This document shows, piece after piece, positions 54,003 through 63,214 of a stretch of DNA of 64,000 nt. The notes beneath the pieces were generated by a model, which saw nothing but the letters and a program-made list of their open reading frames with translations, did no database searches and had not been told where the DNA came from. Origin of the DNA: JADGGM01 sp027307005 (GTDB lineage Bacteria; Gemmatimonadota; Gemmatimonadetes; Gemmatimonadales; Gemmatimonadaceae); contig DATIEP010000025.1 of assembly GCA_035455745.1 (NCBI GenBank), positions 1 through 64,000 of the forward strand, read 5' to 3'. The translations under genes were made by a program, and so were the position numbers. Within the stretch, counting starts at the first letter, position 1. Every line of letters begins with the position of its first letter.

Positions 54003-54031
54003 AAAACGGCGGCCTAACGGGCCGCCGTTTT
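54003..54031 (+). terminator. Bidirectional terminator between icd and susD
   Basis: 12-bp perfect stem aaaacggcggcc/ggccgccgtttt with a 5-base loop, A-run on one side and TTTT on the other, 24 bases after the icd stop and 26 before the susD stop on the opposite strand. The left stem end and loop contain a GCCTAAC word. Confidence 0.9.
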
Positions 54032-54056
54032 CATTATACAGCGTTTGCCTGCTCGC

Positions 54057-55397
54057 TCAGTGCGACAGGTTCGGATTGTTCGCCCGCTCGATGTCGGGCA
54101 GCTTCAGGCACAGCGCCGAACCGTCGGGCCCGTACTGCCCGCCGTTCCGATACGGAGATCCGGGCGCCGGCTGCAGCGACAGGTTGTTGCGGATGACGTC
54201 GTACAGGCGCTGGCCCTCGAGGAACAACTCTCGGCTCCGCTCCTCGATGACCTGGGCGAGCACCGACGCCTGGTCCGTCGCGCCGATGTAGGGCGGCAAG
54301 CCGGCGCGTGCGTGCAGCGCGTTGATGATGGTGATCGCGCTCGCCGGATCGCCGTCGCGCACGTCGGCTTCGGCGATGATCAGCTGGGCCTCCGACCACT
54401 TGGCGACCGGGATCGACGCGCCGACGTCGGTGTACTTGAGCTGCTGCCACTCCTCGAGACCGGATTCAGACACCGCGCCGAAATTCCTCGTGGGGACTCG
54501 CGGATCGGCCACCCCGTCATACGTCATGTTCTGGTAGCGCGGTCCGACGGAGGATTCGATGCCGACGCTGTTGTTCTCGGCCCAGACACGGTTCTCGCGG
54601 CGCGGAATCGTACCCGACGCCGTCGAGACATGCTCGTAGTTCACGTCCGTGATCTGCCCAGCGTCTGCCTTGGCAGCGTCCCACAAGCCCTGATCCAGCT
54701 CTGAGCGAGCGCGCCCGATATAGGCCATCTCGAGCGCGTCTTCATTGTTGTTCGACGATTGCGCCGTCGTGATCGCCAGCGTGAACGACGAGTCGGCCGA
54801 CTGGAACATCTGCTGCGGCGTCAGCTCCGTCCCGTACGTGATGGTTCCATCCGGGTTCAGCGTCGAGATGACGGACGAGCAGAACATTTCGCCTAACTGA
54901 ATGCGGGCATAGCCCGCGTACGCGGCCAAGGTCGCGATCAGGCTGTCCCGGCTCACGCCGGTCGGCACCTGGGCGTCGGTGGCGTTCTGCAGGATGCGCA
55001 GGACGTTGTCCGCCGACTCGCGGGCGCGGTTCGACGGGATGTAGGTCCCTTCGTCATCGCAATCCGCGATCGCGTAGAGTTCCTGGTCCGTGGGCACCGA
55101 GCGCTTGTCGTACACCCATCGCGCGGCCGTCTCGGTGGCGTCCTCGAGCTCGTCCGTCAGCTCGCCGCCCACGATGATGAATGAGCCTAACGCGCAATCG
55201 AAGTCGCCGATCGCGCCGTTCGTCAAGAGAACCGCATTGGACGGCGTCTCCAGCGGACCCGCCGGAATGCGGCTCGGCACAGGCACGTCGAGCAGGCTGT
55301 CACAGGCAGCGAGCGCGCTGAGTAGGAGCGCCGCACCGAACAGCAGAATGCCCTGTCTCGACCGTCGCGCCGTGGTGTTACTCTGCGAGAGTTTCAT
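54057..55397 (-). CDS. susD: SusD/RagB-type outer-membrane nutrient-binding lipoprotein
   Basis: 446 aa from ATG 55397. Lipoprotein signal with lipobox LLSALAAC; then SusD features: helical TPR-like core (YIGRARSELDQGLWDAAKADA), KWSEAQLIIAEADVRDGDPASAI, LHARAGLP, VIEERSRELFLEGQRLYDVIRN. Binds glycans or peptides and covers the SusC barrel. Directly downstream of susC. Substrate unknown; this family in Gemmatimonadota-like genomes is not restricted to starch. Confidence 0.92.
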   Translation of the reverse strand: MKLSQSNTTARRSRQGILLFGAALLLSALAACDSLLDVPVPSRIPAGPLETPSNAVLLTNGAIGDFDCALGSFIIVGGELTDELEDATETAARWVYDKRSVPTDQELYAIADCDDEGTYIPSNRARESADNVLRILQNATDAQVPTGVSRDSLIATLAAYAGYARIQLGEMFCSSVISTLNPDGTITYGTELTPQQMFQSADSSFTLAITTAQSSNNNEDALEMAYIGRARSELDQGLWDAAKADAGQITDVNYEHVSTASGTIPRRENRVWAENNSVGIESSVGPRYQNMTYDGVADPRVPTRNFGAVSESGLEEWQQLKYTDVGASIPVAKWSEAQLIIAEADVRDGDPASAITIINALHARAGLPPYIGATDQASVLAQVIEERSRELFLEGQRLYDVIRNNLSLQPAPGSPYRNGGQYGPDGSALCLKLPDIERANNPNLSH

Positions 55398-55426
55398 GAG
55401 AGTTGTCGGCTGAGTGAGGTCGTCGG

Positions 55427-58400
55427 TCAAAACGTGAGATTCAAGGTCAGCAGGAACGAGGAGAGCGTCGGTGTCACCGTCTGCTCCCAGGCCACGCTGG
55501 TACCGCGCGAACCGCCGAGGAACTGGGCGGTCGGATCGAGTCCCTTGTAGCTGGTCCAGGTCACCAGGTTGCGGCCGGCGAGCGTGAGCGATGCCGAGCG
55601 CGCGTGCAGCCTGGCCGCCATCTCGTCCGACAACGCGTACGACGCCGAGACTTCGCCTAACCGGTAGAAGCTGGCGTTGCTGATCAGGTACGACGGAATG
55701 CCCTCCTGCGCGCCGGCAACGATGATTGGGTTGCCGTGCACCGGGTCGGCGAGATCCTTGCACACGCCGCCGATCTCGAAGTAGCAGCGGATGCGCAGGT
55801 TGCCGTCGAGCTTCTGGAAGTCGAGCTGATAGTCCACCGTGCCGTAGAGCTTGAGGCGCTTCCACAGCGTGAACGTGGACGTGAACGCGCCTTCCTTGGT
55901 CGGCACGCTCGAGCCCTGATAGACGTTAGGCGCGTCCGCGCAGTCGACCTGCCCGCCATGGCCGTCGGCGCACATGATGTTGTACGCGGTGCCCGTCCCA
56001 TCGACCTGGGCGCTCACGACCTTGCGCAGGAACCACGCGCCTACCGGGAATCCATTGACGTCTTCCTGATACGTGCCCGGAGAGATCGACGTCACGCCCG
56101 GAATGCCGAGGCTGATGATCTTGTTCGTGTTGTGCGAGAAGGACACGCCCGCGTCCCATTGGAAATTCTCACTGCGCACGGGCGTCACGTTGAGCACGGC
56201 CTCTTCGCCGGAGTTCTTGATGTGGCCGGCGTTCACGAGCATGTCGGACCCGAAGCCGACCGAGGGCGCCACTTGCTGGTCGAGAATCGCGTCGTCCGTG
56301 TTCTTGTTGTAGTAGGTGAACTCGAGGCCCACGCGATCGTTGAGGAAGCTGCTCTCGAATCCCGCCTCGAATTCCTTGCCGCGCTCGGGGCCCAACTTCG
56401 GGTTGCCTAACGTTAGCGCCGTGACGGCCGGCTGGTCACCCGGGCCCGTGATCGGCGCGTACGTACGGAGCGCCGAGAACTGGTCGGGCTGTTGGCCGGT
56501 CTCGCCGTACGCGGCGCGCAGACGCAGCGAATTGAGCCAGTCGATGTGGAAGAACGGCTCGTCGCTGATCACCCACGACAGGCTGGCCTTGGGGTAGTAC
56601 GCGCGCTTGAAGTCCGCGCCGAACGCGCTGTTCTTGTCGGTGCGCAGCGCGAGCGTCAGGTAGCGCCGGTCCTTCCACCCGATTGTTTCCTGGGCGTAGT
56701 AGCCGAGGGTGTTGTTCTCGGTCACATCCTGTCCGGTGCCCAAGCCCTGTGTGAGGGCGTTGATCGCCGTGAGGCCCTGAGCCGGGAACACGGAACCGTA
56801 CGCATTCACGAACTCGTACTTCTTCGTGTAGTACTGCGCGCCGACGGACGTCGCGAAATTGAGATCCGTTGTCGCGTTGAACTTCGCCGTGGCCGCGTAG
56901 TCGTAGGTGCGGAACGCGTCGGTGTTGTTCGTCTGATTCTTGTAGCCTAACGCATCGGTTCCGATGTTCGTGCCGAGCAACGAGTCGATGCGCAGGGCCA
57001 TCTCGACGTCCATCGTGTTCACCTGGTCGGCGCCCAAGATCAAGCGCTGCGTGAACCACGACGTAGGCTGGTGGGTGAACGTGATGCTGCCGGTGAATCG
57101 ATTGAGGTCCTGGAACATGTGATACTCTTCGTTGTACTGCCACGGCAACGAGCTGCCGAACCCGAAAAATGCCGGATCAGAGACTGACGCCGGGTCCATG
57201 AGCATCGTCGTCCACGGAATCCCGCCGTAGCCTGCTTCCGGCGCGAGATTGGTCCGGCCGGTCTGATAGCCCATGTGCGTCTCGACCTTGAACTTCTCGC
57301 TGGGCTGCACCGTCAGATTCGCGCGGAAGTTTTCGCGATGCAGATCGTTGGTTTGTTCCGCACCGTCATCGCGCTCGCTCGTGGCCGACACATAGTACTG
57401 GAACAGGTCGGTCCCGCCGCCCAGGCCCGCGCGATACTTGCGCGTGTAGCCGTTCTGGAAGATGTCGTTGCCGGTGTGCGCCTTGTACGCATCGTTGAGC
57501 TGCGTGAAGTCGATCGACTTGAGCTGGCCGTCCACCATGTTCCAGTTCGTCGGCCAACGCCCCTGCGGATTCATCACGAAGTTGGTGCCCTGCGTCACCG
57601 TGAATTCGTACCGCGTCGGCCCGGCTGCGCCTTGCTTGGTGACGATCTGGATGACGCCGTTCGACGCCTCCGTCCCATAGAGCGTGGCGGCCGAGGGACC
57701 ACGAATGACTTCGACTTTGGCGATTTCCTCGGGATCGATGTCGTTCCACCGTGAGATGGAACTCGAGCCGAAGGACTGATTGACCGGGCCAGTGGCCTGG
57801 TCGTTGTCCATGCGCACGCCGTCCACGTAAATGAGCGGCGTCTGCGTCAAGTCGAAGCTCGAGATGCCGCGCACGCGGATCTTGGCGCCGGTGCCGACCT
57901 GGCCCGAGCCTTCGATCACGTCGACGTTAGGCGCGCGGCCGTTGAGCAGCTCCTGGAAGCTCTGGATCGGCGCGACTTCCTGAATGCGCGTCGCATCGAT
58001 GGTGGTCACCGCGTTGCCGATCTCGCGCTTGGTCGCTGCGCCGGCGGTCGCGGTGACGACGACTTCATCGAGGCTCGTCGCGCGCGGCTCGAGCACGAAG
58101 GCGACGGTGGTGTCGCCGATGGTCACGGTCTTGGTTTGGGAGGCATAGCCGATACGACGCGCGATGACCGTCGCCGACGTGCCGGTAGCGCCGCGAAGGC
58201 GGAAGTGACCGTTGATGTCCGTCACCGCGCCGAGCGTGGTGCCCTGGACGAAAATCTGGGCGCCGGCGATCGGTTGATTGTTGGCTTTGTCGGTGACGGT
58301 CCCGGCGATGTTGCCCTGTTGCGCGAGGGCGGCGCCGGCCACGCCCAACTCGAGCGCGAGCGCCAGCGATGCCACGCGCGTGAGCAGGCCCGCCGCGGAG

Positions 58401-58456
58401 CGCATGCCGCCGAAGCGGTGTCGCGCGCGGCGTGGAACACACGGTGAAACAAGCAT
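55427..58456 (-). CDS. susC: SusC/RagA-type TonB-dependent outer-membrane transporter
   Basis: 1009 aa. Signal peptide (LLTRVASLALALELGVAGAA); carboxypeptidase-regulatory-like domain (IAGTVTDKANNQPIAGAQIF...); TonB box/plug (SLDEVVVTATAG; ATRIQEVAPIQSFQELLNGR; GPSAATLYGTEASNGVIQIV); a 22-strand barrel region; terminal SSFLLTLNLTF ending in Phe, as needed for Bam assembly. ATG 58456 with GGAGG nine bases upstream. A second AGGAGG plus TTG lies about 96 bases upstream (TTG 58552). Pairs with susD 29 bases downstream. Confidence 0.94.
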   Translation of the reverse strand: MLVSPCVPRRARHRFGGMRSAAGLLTRVASLALALELGVAGAALAQQGNIAGTVTDKANNQPIAGAQIFVQGTTLGAVTDINGHFRLRGATGTSATVIARRIGYASQTKTVTIGDTTVAFVLEPRATSLDEVVVTATAGAATKREIGNAVTTIDATRIQEVAPIQSFQELLNGRAPNVDVIEGSGQVGTGAKIRVRGISSFDLTQTPLIYVDGVRMDNDQATGPVNQSFGSSSISRWNDIDPEEIAKVEVIRGPSAATLYGTEASNGVIQIVTKQGAAGPTRYEFTVTQGTNFVMNPQGRWPTNWNMVDGQLKSIDFTQLNDAYKAHTGNDIFQNGYTRKYRAGLGGGTDLFQYYVSATSERDDGAEQTNDLHRENFRANLTVQPSEKFKVETHMGYQTGRTNLAPEAGYGGIPWTTMLMDPASVSDPAFFGFGSSLPWQYNEEYHMFQDLNRFTGSITFTHQPTSWFTQRLILGADQVNTMDVEMALRIDSLLGTNIGTDALGYKNQTNNTDAFRTYDYAATAKFNATTDLNFATSVGAQYYTKKYEFVNAYGSVFPAQGLTAINALTQGLGTGQDVTENNTLGYYAQETIGWKDRRYLTLALRTDKNSAFGADFKRAYYPKASLSWVISDEPFFHIDWLNSLRLRAAYGETGQQPDQFSALRTYAPITGPGDQPAVTALTLGNPKLGPERGKEFEAGFESSFLNDRVGLEFTYYNKNTDDAILDQQVAPSVGFGSDMLVNAGHIKNSGEEAVLNVTPVRSENFQWDAGVSFSHNTNKIISLGIPGVTSISPGTYQEDVNGFPVGAWFLRKVVSAQVDGTGTAYNIMCADGHGGQVDCADAPNVYQGSSVPTKEGAFTSTFTLWKRLKLYGTVDYQLDFQKLDGNLRIRCYFEIGGVCKDLADPVHGNPIIVAGAQEGIPSYLISNASFYRLGEVSASYALSDEMAARLHARSASLTLAGRNLVTWTSYKGLDPTAQFLGGSRGTSVAWEQTVTPTLSSFLLTLNLTF

Positions 58457-58624
58457 GGAAGAGGTCCTCCGAAGGGGAATCGGAAGGGGAGGCAGAGTGG
58501 TGCTGGTGTGCAATGCTGAATGCAATACGAGCGACAATGCGGGACAGGACAAGTGGTCGCAAACCTCCTGCGTGGGGTGATCGCTATCCGCCGTGTGGCG
58601 AGCGCCGACGATGGAACGTCGGCT

Positions 58625-58652
58625 AAAGTATCCCGTGTTACAAACCGCGCAA
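58625..58652 (-). promoter_or_regulatory. Possible sigma-70-type promoter for susC-susD
   Basis: On the minus strand TTGCGC (58652-58647), 16-base spacer, TACTTT (58630-58625), about 170 bases upstream of the susC ATG in the AT-richest part of the gap. Match is only moderate. Confidence 0.25.
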
Positions 58653-58684
58653 GATCACTCGCGACGCTGTCGCGTCCGAGAGAT

Positions 58685-58722
58685 GAAAAAAAAGGCGCGA
58701 TCATCTGTGACGATCGCGCCTT
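58685..58722 (-). terminator. Rho-independent terminator of the small membrane gene at 58759
   Basis: 11-bp stem aaggcgcgatc/gatcgcgcctt with 9-base loop, followed on the minus strand by about eight T. It lies 36 bases after the stop at 58759 and upstream of susC. Confidence 0.88.
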
Positions 58723-58758
58723 CCCTACACGGTTCTTGTCCCGCTCACGTACTCGCGA

Positions 58759-59046
58759 TTACGGCTCCAGCAACCCCGCCGTCCCCTTGCGAATGTCACG
58801 CGCGCCGTGCGCGACACCCGTCCCAACCGCGACACCAAACAGCAACGCCGCTCCAATTCCCACCGCCGGCAACAACCACACGACCGGTGCCGCGACCAGC
58901 GCCGCAACGATTCCCGAGATGTATGGGGTGATCCGGCGCTGCGCCGCGTCCACGTAGCGCAGCCGCGTGCGCACAAAATGCCGACTGTTCACGTAGCCGA
59001 TCACCACAGCGGCGCCGGTTAACGCCAAACCTAAGATGCCAAGCAT
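58759..59046 (-). CDS. Small membrane protein, unknown function
   Basis: 95 aa: helix 1 LGILGLALTGAAVVIGYVNS, a basic middle (RHFVRTRLRYVDAAQRR), then helices YISGIVAALVAAPVVWLLPA and IGAALLFGVAVGTGVAHGAR, acidic end. Followed by a strong terminator, which supports a real transcribed gene. Family not recognised. Confidence 0.7.
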   Translation of the reverse strand: MLGILGLALTGAAVVIGYVNSRHFVRTRLRYVDAAQRRITPYISGIVAALVAAPVVWLLPAVGIGAALLFGVAVGTGVAHGARDIRKGTAGLLEP

Positions 59047-59106
59047 GTCGCACCTCCTCTGGCATCTCTACGCGGCGCGCGAGCGCCAGGTTTCCCGCGC
59101 CGCCGA

Positions 59107-59295
59107 CTATTTCTTCACCATGATCGTCCAATCGCCCCGTCCCTTGAGCGAGATGTACTCGCCGTTGGGACCGAGCAACGACTCACGATCGCTCCGAAGC
59201 ACGCCGCGCGCAACGAACCGCCCCTCGCGATCCTTCACGAGGATCTCGCAGCCGGGTTCGAGCTCGGCGAGCTGCCACTCCAACTCCGATTTCAT
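59107..59295 (-). CDS. Small cytoplasmic protein, unknown function
   Basis: 62 aa from ATG 59295 (MKSELEWQLAELEPGCEILV), GGGAGA four bases before it. Mostly beta-prone and polar (KDREGRFVARGVLRSDRESL, GPNGEYISLKGRGDWTIMVK), perhaps a small barrel. The frame is open 15 codons further up to 59340. Good third-position GC. No family recognised. Confidence 0.6.
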   Translation of the reverse strand: MKSELEWQLAELEPGCEILVKDREGRFVARGVLRSDRESLLGPNGEYISLKGRGDWTIMVKK

Positions 59296-59527
59296 CGTGT
59301 CTCCCTTCGCCGCGTCGCCGCTAGGAATTTCCGCCACCACTACCTCACCAAGGCAGACGACGCCCGCAACCGGGGGTTAACCGCCACCGGAGCCCTTGGG
59401 CACAAATACTTCCCAATGCGGAGCCCGCCACCTGGCGATTGCTCGGCGCGAGAGCCGGGCGTCCATCTCGTGGCGGAGCGATGCGCGCCCCGCCGGTCGC
59501 GGGCCTAGTCCTTTGTCAGCACACGAC

Positions 59528-60577
59528 ATGTACTTCCGCTGGATCGCAACCGCAGCCGCAACCGTGGTGCTGTCGGCGGTGCTCAGCGTCGCCGCGACGC
59601 GAGCGCGCGAGGCCGCCGACTTGCCGCCGGAGGCCCGCGTGCTGCCGGTGACCGGCGGCGCGCGCCTGACGCCGCACGCAACACCGCCCGTCGTGGAACT
59701 CGGCGACACCATGCTCGGGGCAAGCGGTGCGCTCCGCGCGCACTTCGCATCGCGCGCCGAGGTCGCTGCACTGTCGTTGGGCGACACGGCGCCGTCGGTC
59801 GAAGCATGGCCCGTCCCCGGGGGCGTCGACGGACGTCCGTTCACCTTTCTCCCCACCCGTCCATTCCACTCGAAGCTCGGCTCGTGGATCGACAACTATC
59901 TGGTGGGATACTGGCCGGCCGAGCGTCGACGCATCCGGCAGAGCGCGTACGCCAATCCAGAAGATTTCATCGAGGTGACGCCGGCCAACGAGGACACGTT
60001 CGTCTCCGAGCATTTTCGTCTGCGCGACTTCATCACGCACGATCAACCGCGAGTGTGGCCCAAATACGTGGTGCTGCGTGAGGCACTCCTCGACAAGCTC
60101 GAGCTGGTGCTGCAGGACCTGGCGCATCACGGCATCGACACGTCGCACGTGATCGTGTTGTCCGGATTCCGGACCCCGGCGTACAATCTAGCGCTCGGCG
60201 ACGCCAGCGGACGCGCGCGCGAGAGCCGTCACCAGTACGGCGACGCTGCCGACATCATCATCGATGCGAACTGGGACGGGCACATGGACGATCTGAATCT
60301 CGACGGACGCGTCGATGAGGGCGACGTCAAAGTGATCGAGCGCGCCGTAGAGCGCGTCGAGCACCGCTACCCCGATCTCGCCGGCGGCCTCGGCTTGTAC
60401 GACGCGATGGGACCGCACGGTCCCTTCGCGCACATCGACGTGCGCGGCGAAGTGAAACGGTGGACGCGCACCGCGCACGCGCTCACGCCAGCCGACAACA
60501 CACACGCGACCCGCGTCGCCGGCTGCTATGCGACAGGCACTTCCGCAGTCCTCTGCGTCCACGCACACCGCCGCTGA
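59528..60577 (+). CDS. Exported M15-type peptidase (D-Ala-D-Ala/murein type) with EF-hand-like insert
   Basis: 349 aa from ATG 59528, N-terminal signal helix (IATAAATVVLSAVLSVAAT). C-terminal peptidase fold: ENEDTF-like ANEDTFVSEHFRLRDFITHD, VIVLSGFRTPAYNLALGDAS, then SRHQYGDAADI with His235 and Asp242 (the SxHxxGxAxD zinc motif) and FAHIDVRGE with His302. Between them residues about 246-266 form two DxNxDG loops (DANWDG, DLNLDGRVDEGD) like EF-hand or dockerin calcium sites. Expected to cut peptidoglycan cross-links. Start has no strong Shine-Dalgarno. Confidence 0.82.
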   Translation: MYFRWIATAAATVVLSAVLSVAATRAREAADLPPEARVLPVTGGARLTPHATPPVVELGDTMLGASGALRAHFASRAEVAALSLGDTAPSVEAWPVPGGVDGRPFTFLPTRPFHSKLGSWIDNYLVGYWPAERRRIRQSAYANPEDFIEVTPANEDTFVSEHFRLRDFITHDQPRVWPKYVVLREALLDKLELVLQDLAHHGIDTSHVIVLSGFRTPAYNLALGDASGRARESRHQYGDAADIIIDANWDGHMDDLNLDGRVDEGDVKVIERAVERVEHRYPDLAGGLGLYDAMGPHGPFAHIDVRGEVKRWTRTAHALTPADNTHATRVAGCYATGTSAVLCVHAHRR

Positions 60578-60766
60578 GCGGACGAACTGACGGATCGCTA
60601 TCTCCCTCCACCCCAAGCCGTCCGCGTTTTGTCCCGCTTTGTCCGCGTCCTGTCCGCCTGTAGAAACGAAAAGCGTTCGCTCCCGTAGATACTGATGTTC
60701 GCCCAAACGCACGAACCGCGATGACGTGCGGCGTGCATCGAACGACTCAGGCGGAGCATTCCTGCG

Positions 60767-63208
60767 ATGGACACACTGCTTGGCGACCTCCGGTACGCCC
60801 TGCGCCGTCTGCGCGCGCACCCGGGCTTCACGGCCATCGTCGTGCTAACGCTGGCGTTCGGCATCGGCGCCAATAGCGCGATTTTCAGTGTGGTCAACAC
60901 GGTGTTGCTGCGCCCGCTGCCGTACGCCGAACCGGATCGGCTCGTCACGATTCAACACGATTATCCGTCGCTCAAGCTCGAGGCGCCCGTGTCGGCGCCG
61001 GGATTCCGCGATTATCGGGACAAGACGCGCGATTTCAGCGGCGTCGCGGTCGAGAGCGACTGGCCGGTGAATCTGACGGGTCTGGGCGACCCGCAGCGGC
61101 TGCACGGCACGAAGGTGTCGGGGGAATTCTTCCGCACGTACGGTGTGGCGCCTGCGTTCGGCAGAACGCTGCTCCCGGACGAGGACGCGCCCGGGCGCAA
61201 CCGCGAAGTGGTGTTGAGCAACGGGCTCTGGAAGCGGCTCTACGGCGGCCGGCCGGATGCCGTGGGCCGGACGATGTCGCTCGACGGCGTCGGGTACACG
61301 ATCGTCGGCGTGATGCCGCCGTCGTTCCACGACTTCTGGGTCCACGACGCCGAGATCTGGACGCCGCTCGCGCTCGCCGACAGCGATTTCGTGCCGTCGG
61401 CGTACACCACGGAATACCTCGAGCTGACGGCGCGTCTCAAGCCCGGCGTGACCATCGACCAGGCGCAGCGCGACCTGCACGCGTTCGCCGCGCGGCTGCG
61501 CCAGGAGCACCCGAACGACATCCCGCCCGACTGGACGTTAGGCGTGAAGTCGCTCACCGTGCTGGGAACGGGCGACATCCGTCCGGCGCTGTTCGTGCTG
61601 CTGGGCGCGGTGGGATTCGTGCTGCTCATCGCGTGCGCGAACGTGGCGAACCTGCTGCTGGCGCGCGCGGCCGGGCGCGCCAAGGAAGTGGCGATTCGCA
61701 CCGCGTTAGGCGCGCGGCGCCGCGATCTGGTGCGGCAGCTCCTGATCGAGAGCATGCTCCTCTCGTGCATCGGCGCCGGCATCGGCTTGCTCCTCGCGTA
61801 TGCGGGCGTGCGCGCGCTCGTGGCCGCGAACCCGAGCAACGTGCCCCGCGTGTCTGAGTTAGGCATCGACGGGCACGTGCTGCTGTTCACGGCGGCCGTC
61901 GCGCTCGTCACCGGCGTGGTGTTCGGGCTGGCGCCGGCGCTCCAGATGTCGCGCGGGGACATGCACAACACCCTCAAGGAAGGCGGCCGCAGCGGCACGG
62001 CGGATCGCGCCGGCTCGACGCTCAGGCGCGTGCTCGTGGTCGCCGAAGTGGCGCTCGCGCTCACGCTGTTGAGCGGCGCCGGTCTGCTCATCAAGAGCTT
62101 CGCGAAACTGGCGGCGGTCGATCCCGGATTCGACCCGTCGCACTTGCTCACGTTCGATCTCTCGCTGCCGGAGCTGTCGTATCCCACCGATACGGCGCGC
62201 ACGGCGTTCTTCAACGAGGTGCTCCCGCGCCTGGCGCAGATCCCGGGCGTGCGCGGCGCCGGCGCGGTGACGGTGATGCCGTTCAGCGGCGGCTGGTCCA
62301 CCGGCAGCTATAACGTCGAGGGCTACACCCCGCCGCCTCACGGCTCGATGCCATGGGGCGATGTCCGCGTCGTGAGCCCCGGGTATTTCAGCACGCTGCG
62401 CATCGCGGTGACGCGCGGCCACACGTTCACGGACGCCGAGGCTGCCGCGGCACTCAAGGTGGTGGTGGTGGACCAACAGTTCGTCCACCGTTTCCTGCGG
62501 CCCGGGGATGACCCGATCGGGCACCGCATGTGGTTCGGGCCGGCGGCGCCTAACGACAGCATTACGTACCGCACCATCGTCGGCGTCGTCGAGCATACCA
62601 AACAGGAAGGGCTGGCGGCCGATGCCCGCCCGCAGCTCTACATCCCGTACTCGCAGGTGCAGGGCATTGGCCAGCTCACGGTGGCCGTGCGCACGGCCGG
62701 CCCGCCATCCGAGTACACCCCGGCCGTACGCGCTGCCGTCCAGTCGGTGGACCGCAACGAACCCATCGCGCACGTTCGTACGATGGACGACATGATCGGA
62801 TCGTCCATGGGGCAACGCCGCCTCTCGATGGTGCTGCTCGGCATCTTCGCCGTGCTGGCACTGCTCCTGGCGTCGCTCGGGATCTACGGCGTCACGTCGT
62901 ATTCGGTGACGCAGCGGAGCCGCGAGATGGGCATCCGCATGGCGCTCGGCGCCCGCGCGCGCGACGTGCTGCTCATGGTGATGCGGCAGGCGCTTGCGTT
63001 AGTCCTGGGTGGCGTGGCGCTCGGCCTCGCTGCGGCCATCGCGCTCACGCGGCTCATGACCAGTCAGTTGTTCGACACCCAGCCCACCGACCCGGCGACG
63101 TTCGCACTGGTGTCGGTGCTCCTCTGCGCCGTCGCGGTGTGCGCCACGCTCGTACCGGCGCGGCGCGCCACGCGTGTGGATCCGGTCGTGACGCTCCGCG
63201 ACGAATAG
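60767..63208 (+). CDS. ADOP-type ABC transporter permease (MacB/FtsX family)
   Basis: 813 aa. Begins with the ADOP N-terminus LGDLRYALRRLRAHPGFTAI, helix 1 (VVLTLAFGIGANSAIFSVVN), a large periplasmic MacB_PCD domain, FtsX block 1 (VLLGAVGFVLLIACANVANLLLARA ... KEVAIRTALGARRRDLVRQL), a second half with TM, a second PCD (residues about 430-680), and FtsX block 2 (LGIFAVLALLLASLGIYGVTSYS, REMGIRMALGARARDVL). Eight helices in all. No ATPase gene is next to it. This duplicated-permease family is abundant in Acidobacteria and Gemmatimonadota-like genomes; substrate unknown. Confidence 0.92.
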   Translation: MDTLLGDLRYALRRLRAHPGFTAIVVLTLAFGIGANSAIFSVVNTVLLRPLPYAEPDRLVTIQHDYPSLKLEAPVSAPGFRDYRDKTRDFSGVAVESDWPVNLTGLGDPQRLHGTKVSGEFFRTYGVAPAFGRTLLPDEDAPGRNREVVLSNGLWKRLYGGRPDAVGRTMSLDGVGYTIVGVMPPSFHDFWVHDAEIWTPLALADSDFVPSAYTTEYLELTARLKPGVTIDQAQRDLHAFAARLRQEHPNDIPPDWTLGVKSLTVLGTGDIRPALFVLLGAVGFVLLIACANVANLLLARAAGRAKEVAIRTALGARRRDLVRQLLIESMLLSCIGAGIGLLLAYAGVRALVAANPSNVPRVSELGIDGHVLLFTAAVALVTGVVFGLAPALQMSRGDMHNTLKEGGRSGTADRAGSTLRRVLVVAEVALALTLLSGAGLLIKSFAKLAAVDPGFDPSHLLTFDLSLPELSYPTDTARTAFFNEVLPRLAQIPGVRGAGAVTVMPFSGGWSTGSYNVEGYTPPPHGSMPWGDVRVVSPGYFSTLRIAVTRGHTFTDAEAAAALKVVVVDQQFVHRFLRPGDDPIGHRMWFGPAAPNDSITYRTIVGVVEHTKQEGLAADARPQLYIPYSQVQGIGQLTVAVRTAGPPSEYTPAVRAAVQSVDRNEPIAHVRTMDDMIGSSMGQRRLSMVLLGIFAVLALLLASLGIYGVTSYSVTQRSREMGIRMALGARARDVLLMVMRQALALVLGGVALGLAAAIALTRLMTSQLFDTQPTDPATFALVSVLLCAVAVCATLVPARRATRVDPVVTLRDE

Positions 63209-63214
63209 CGGACG

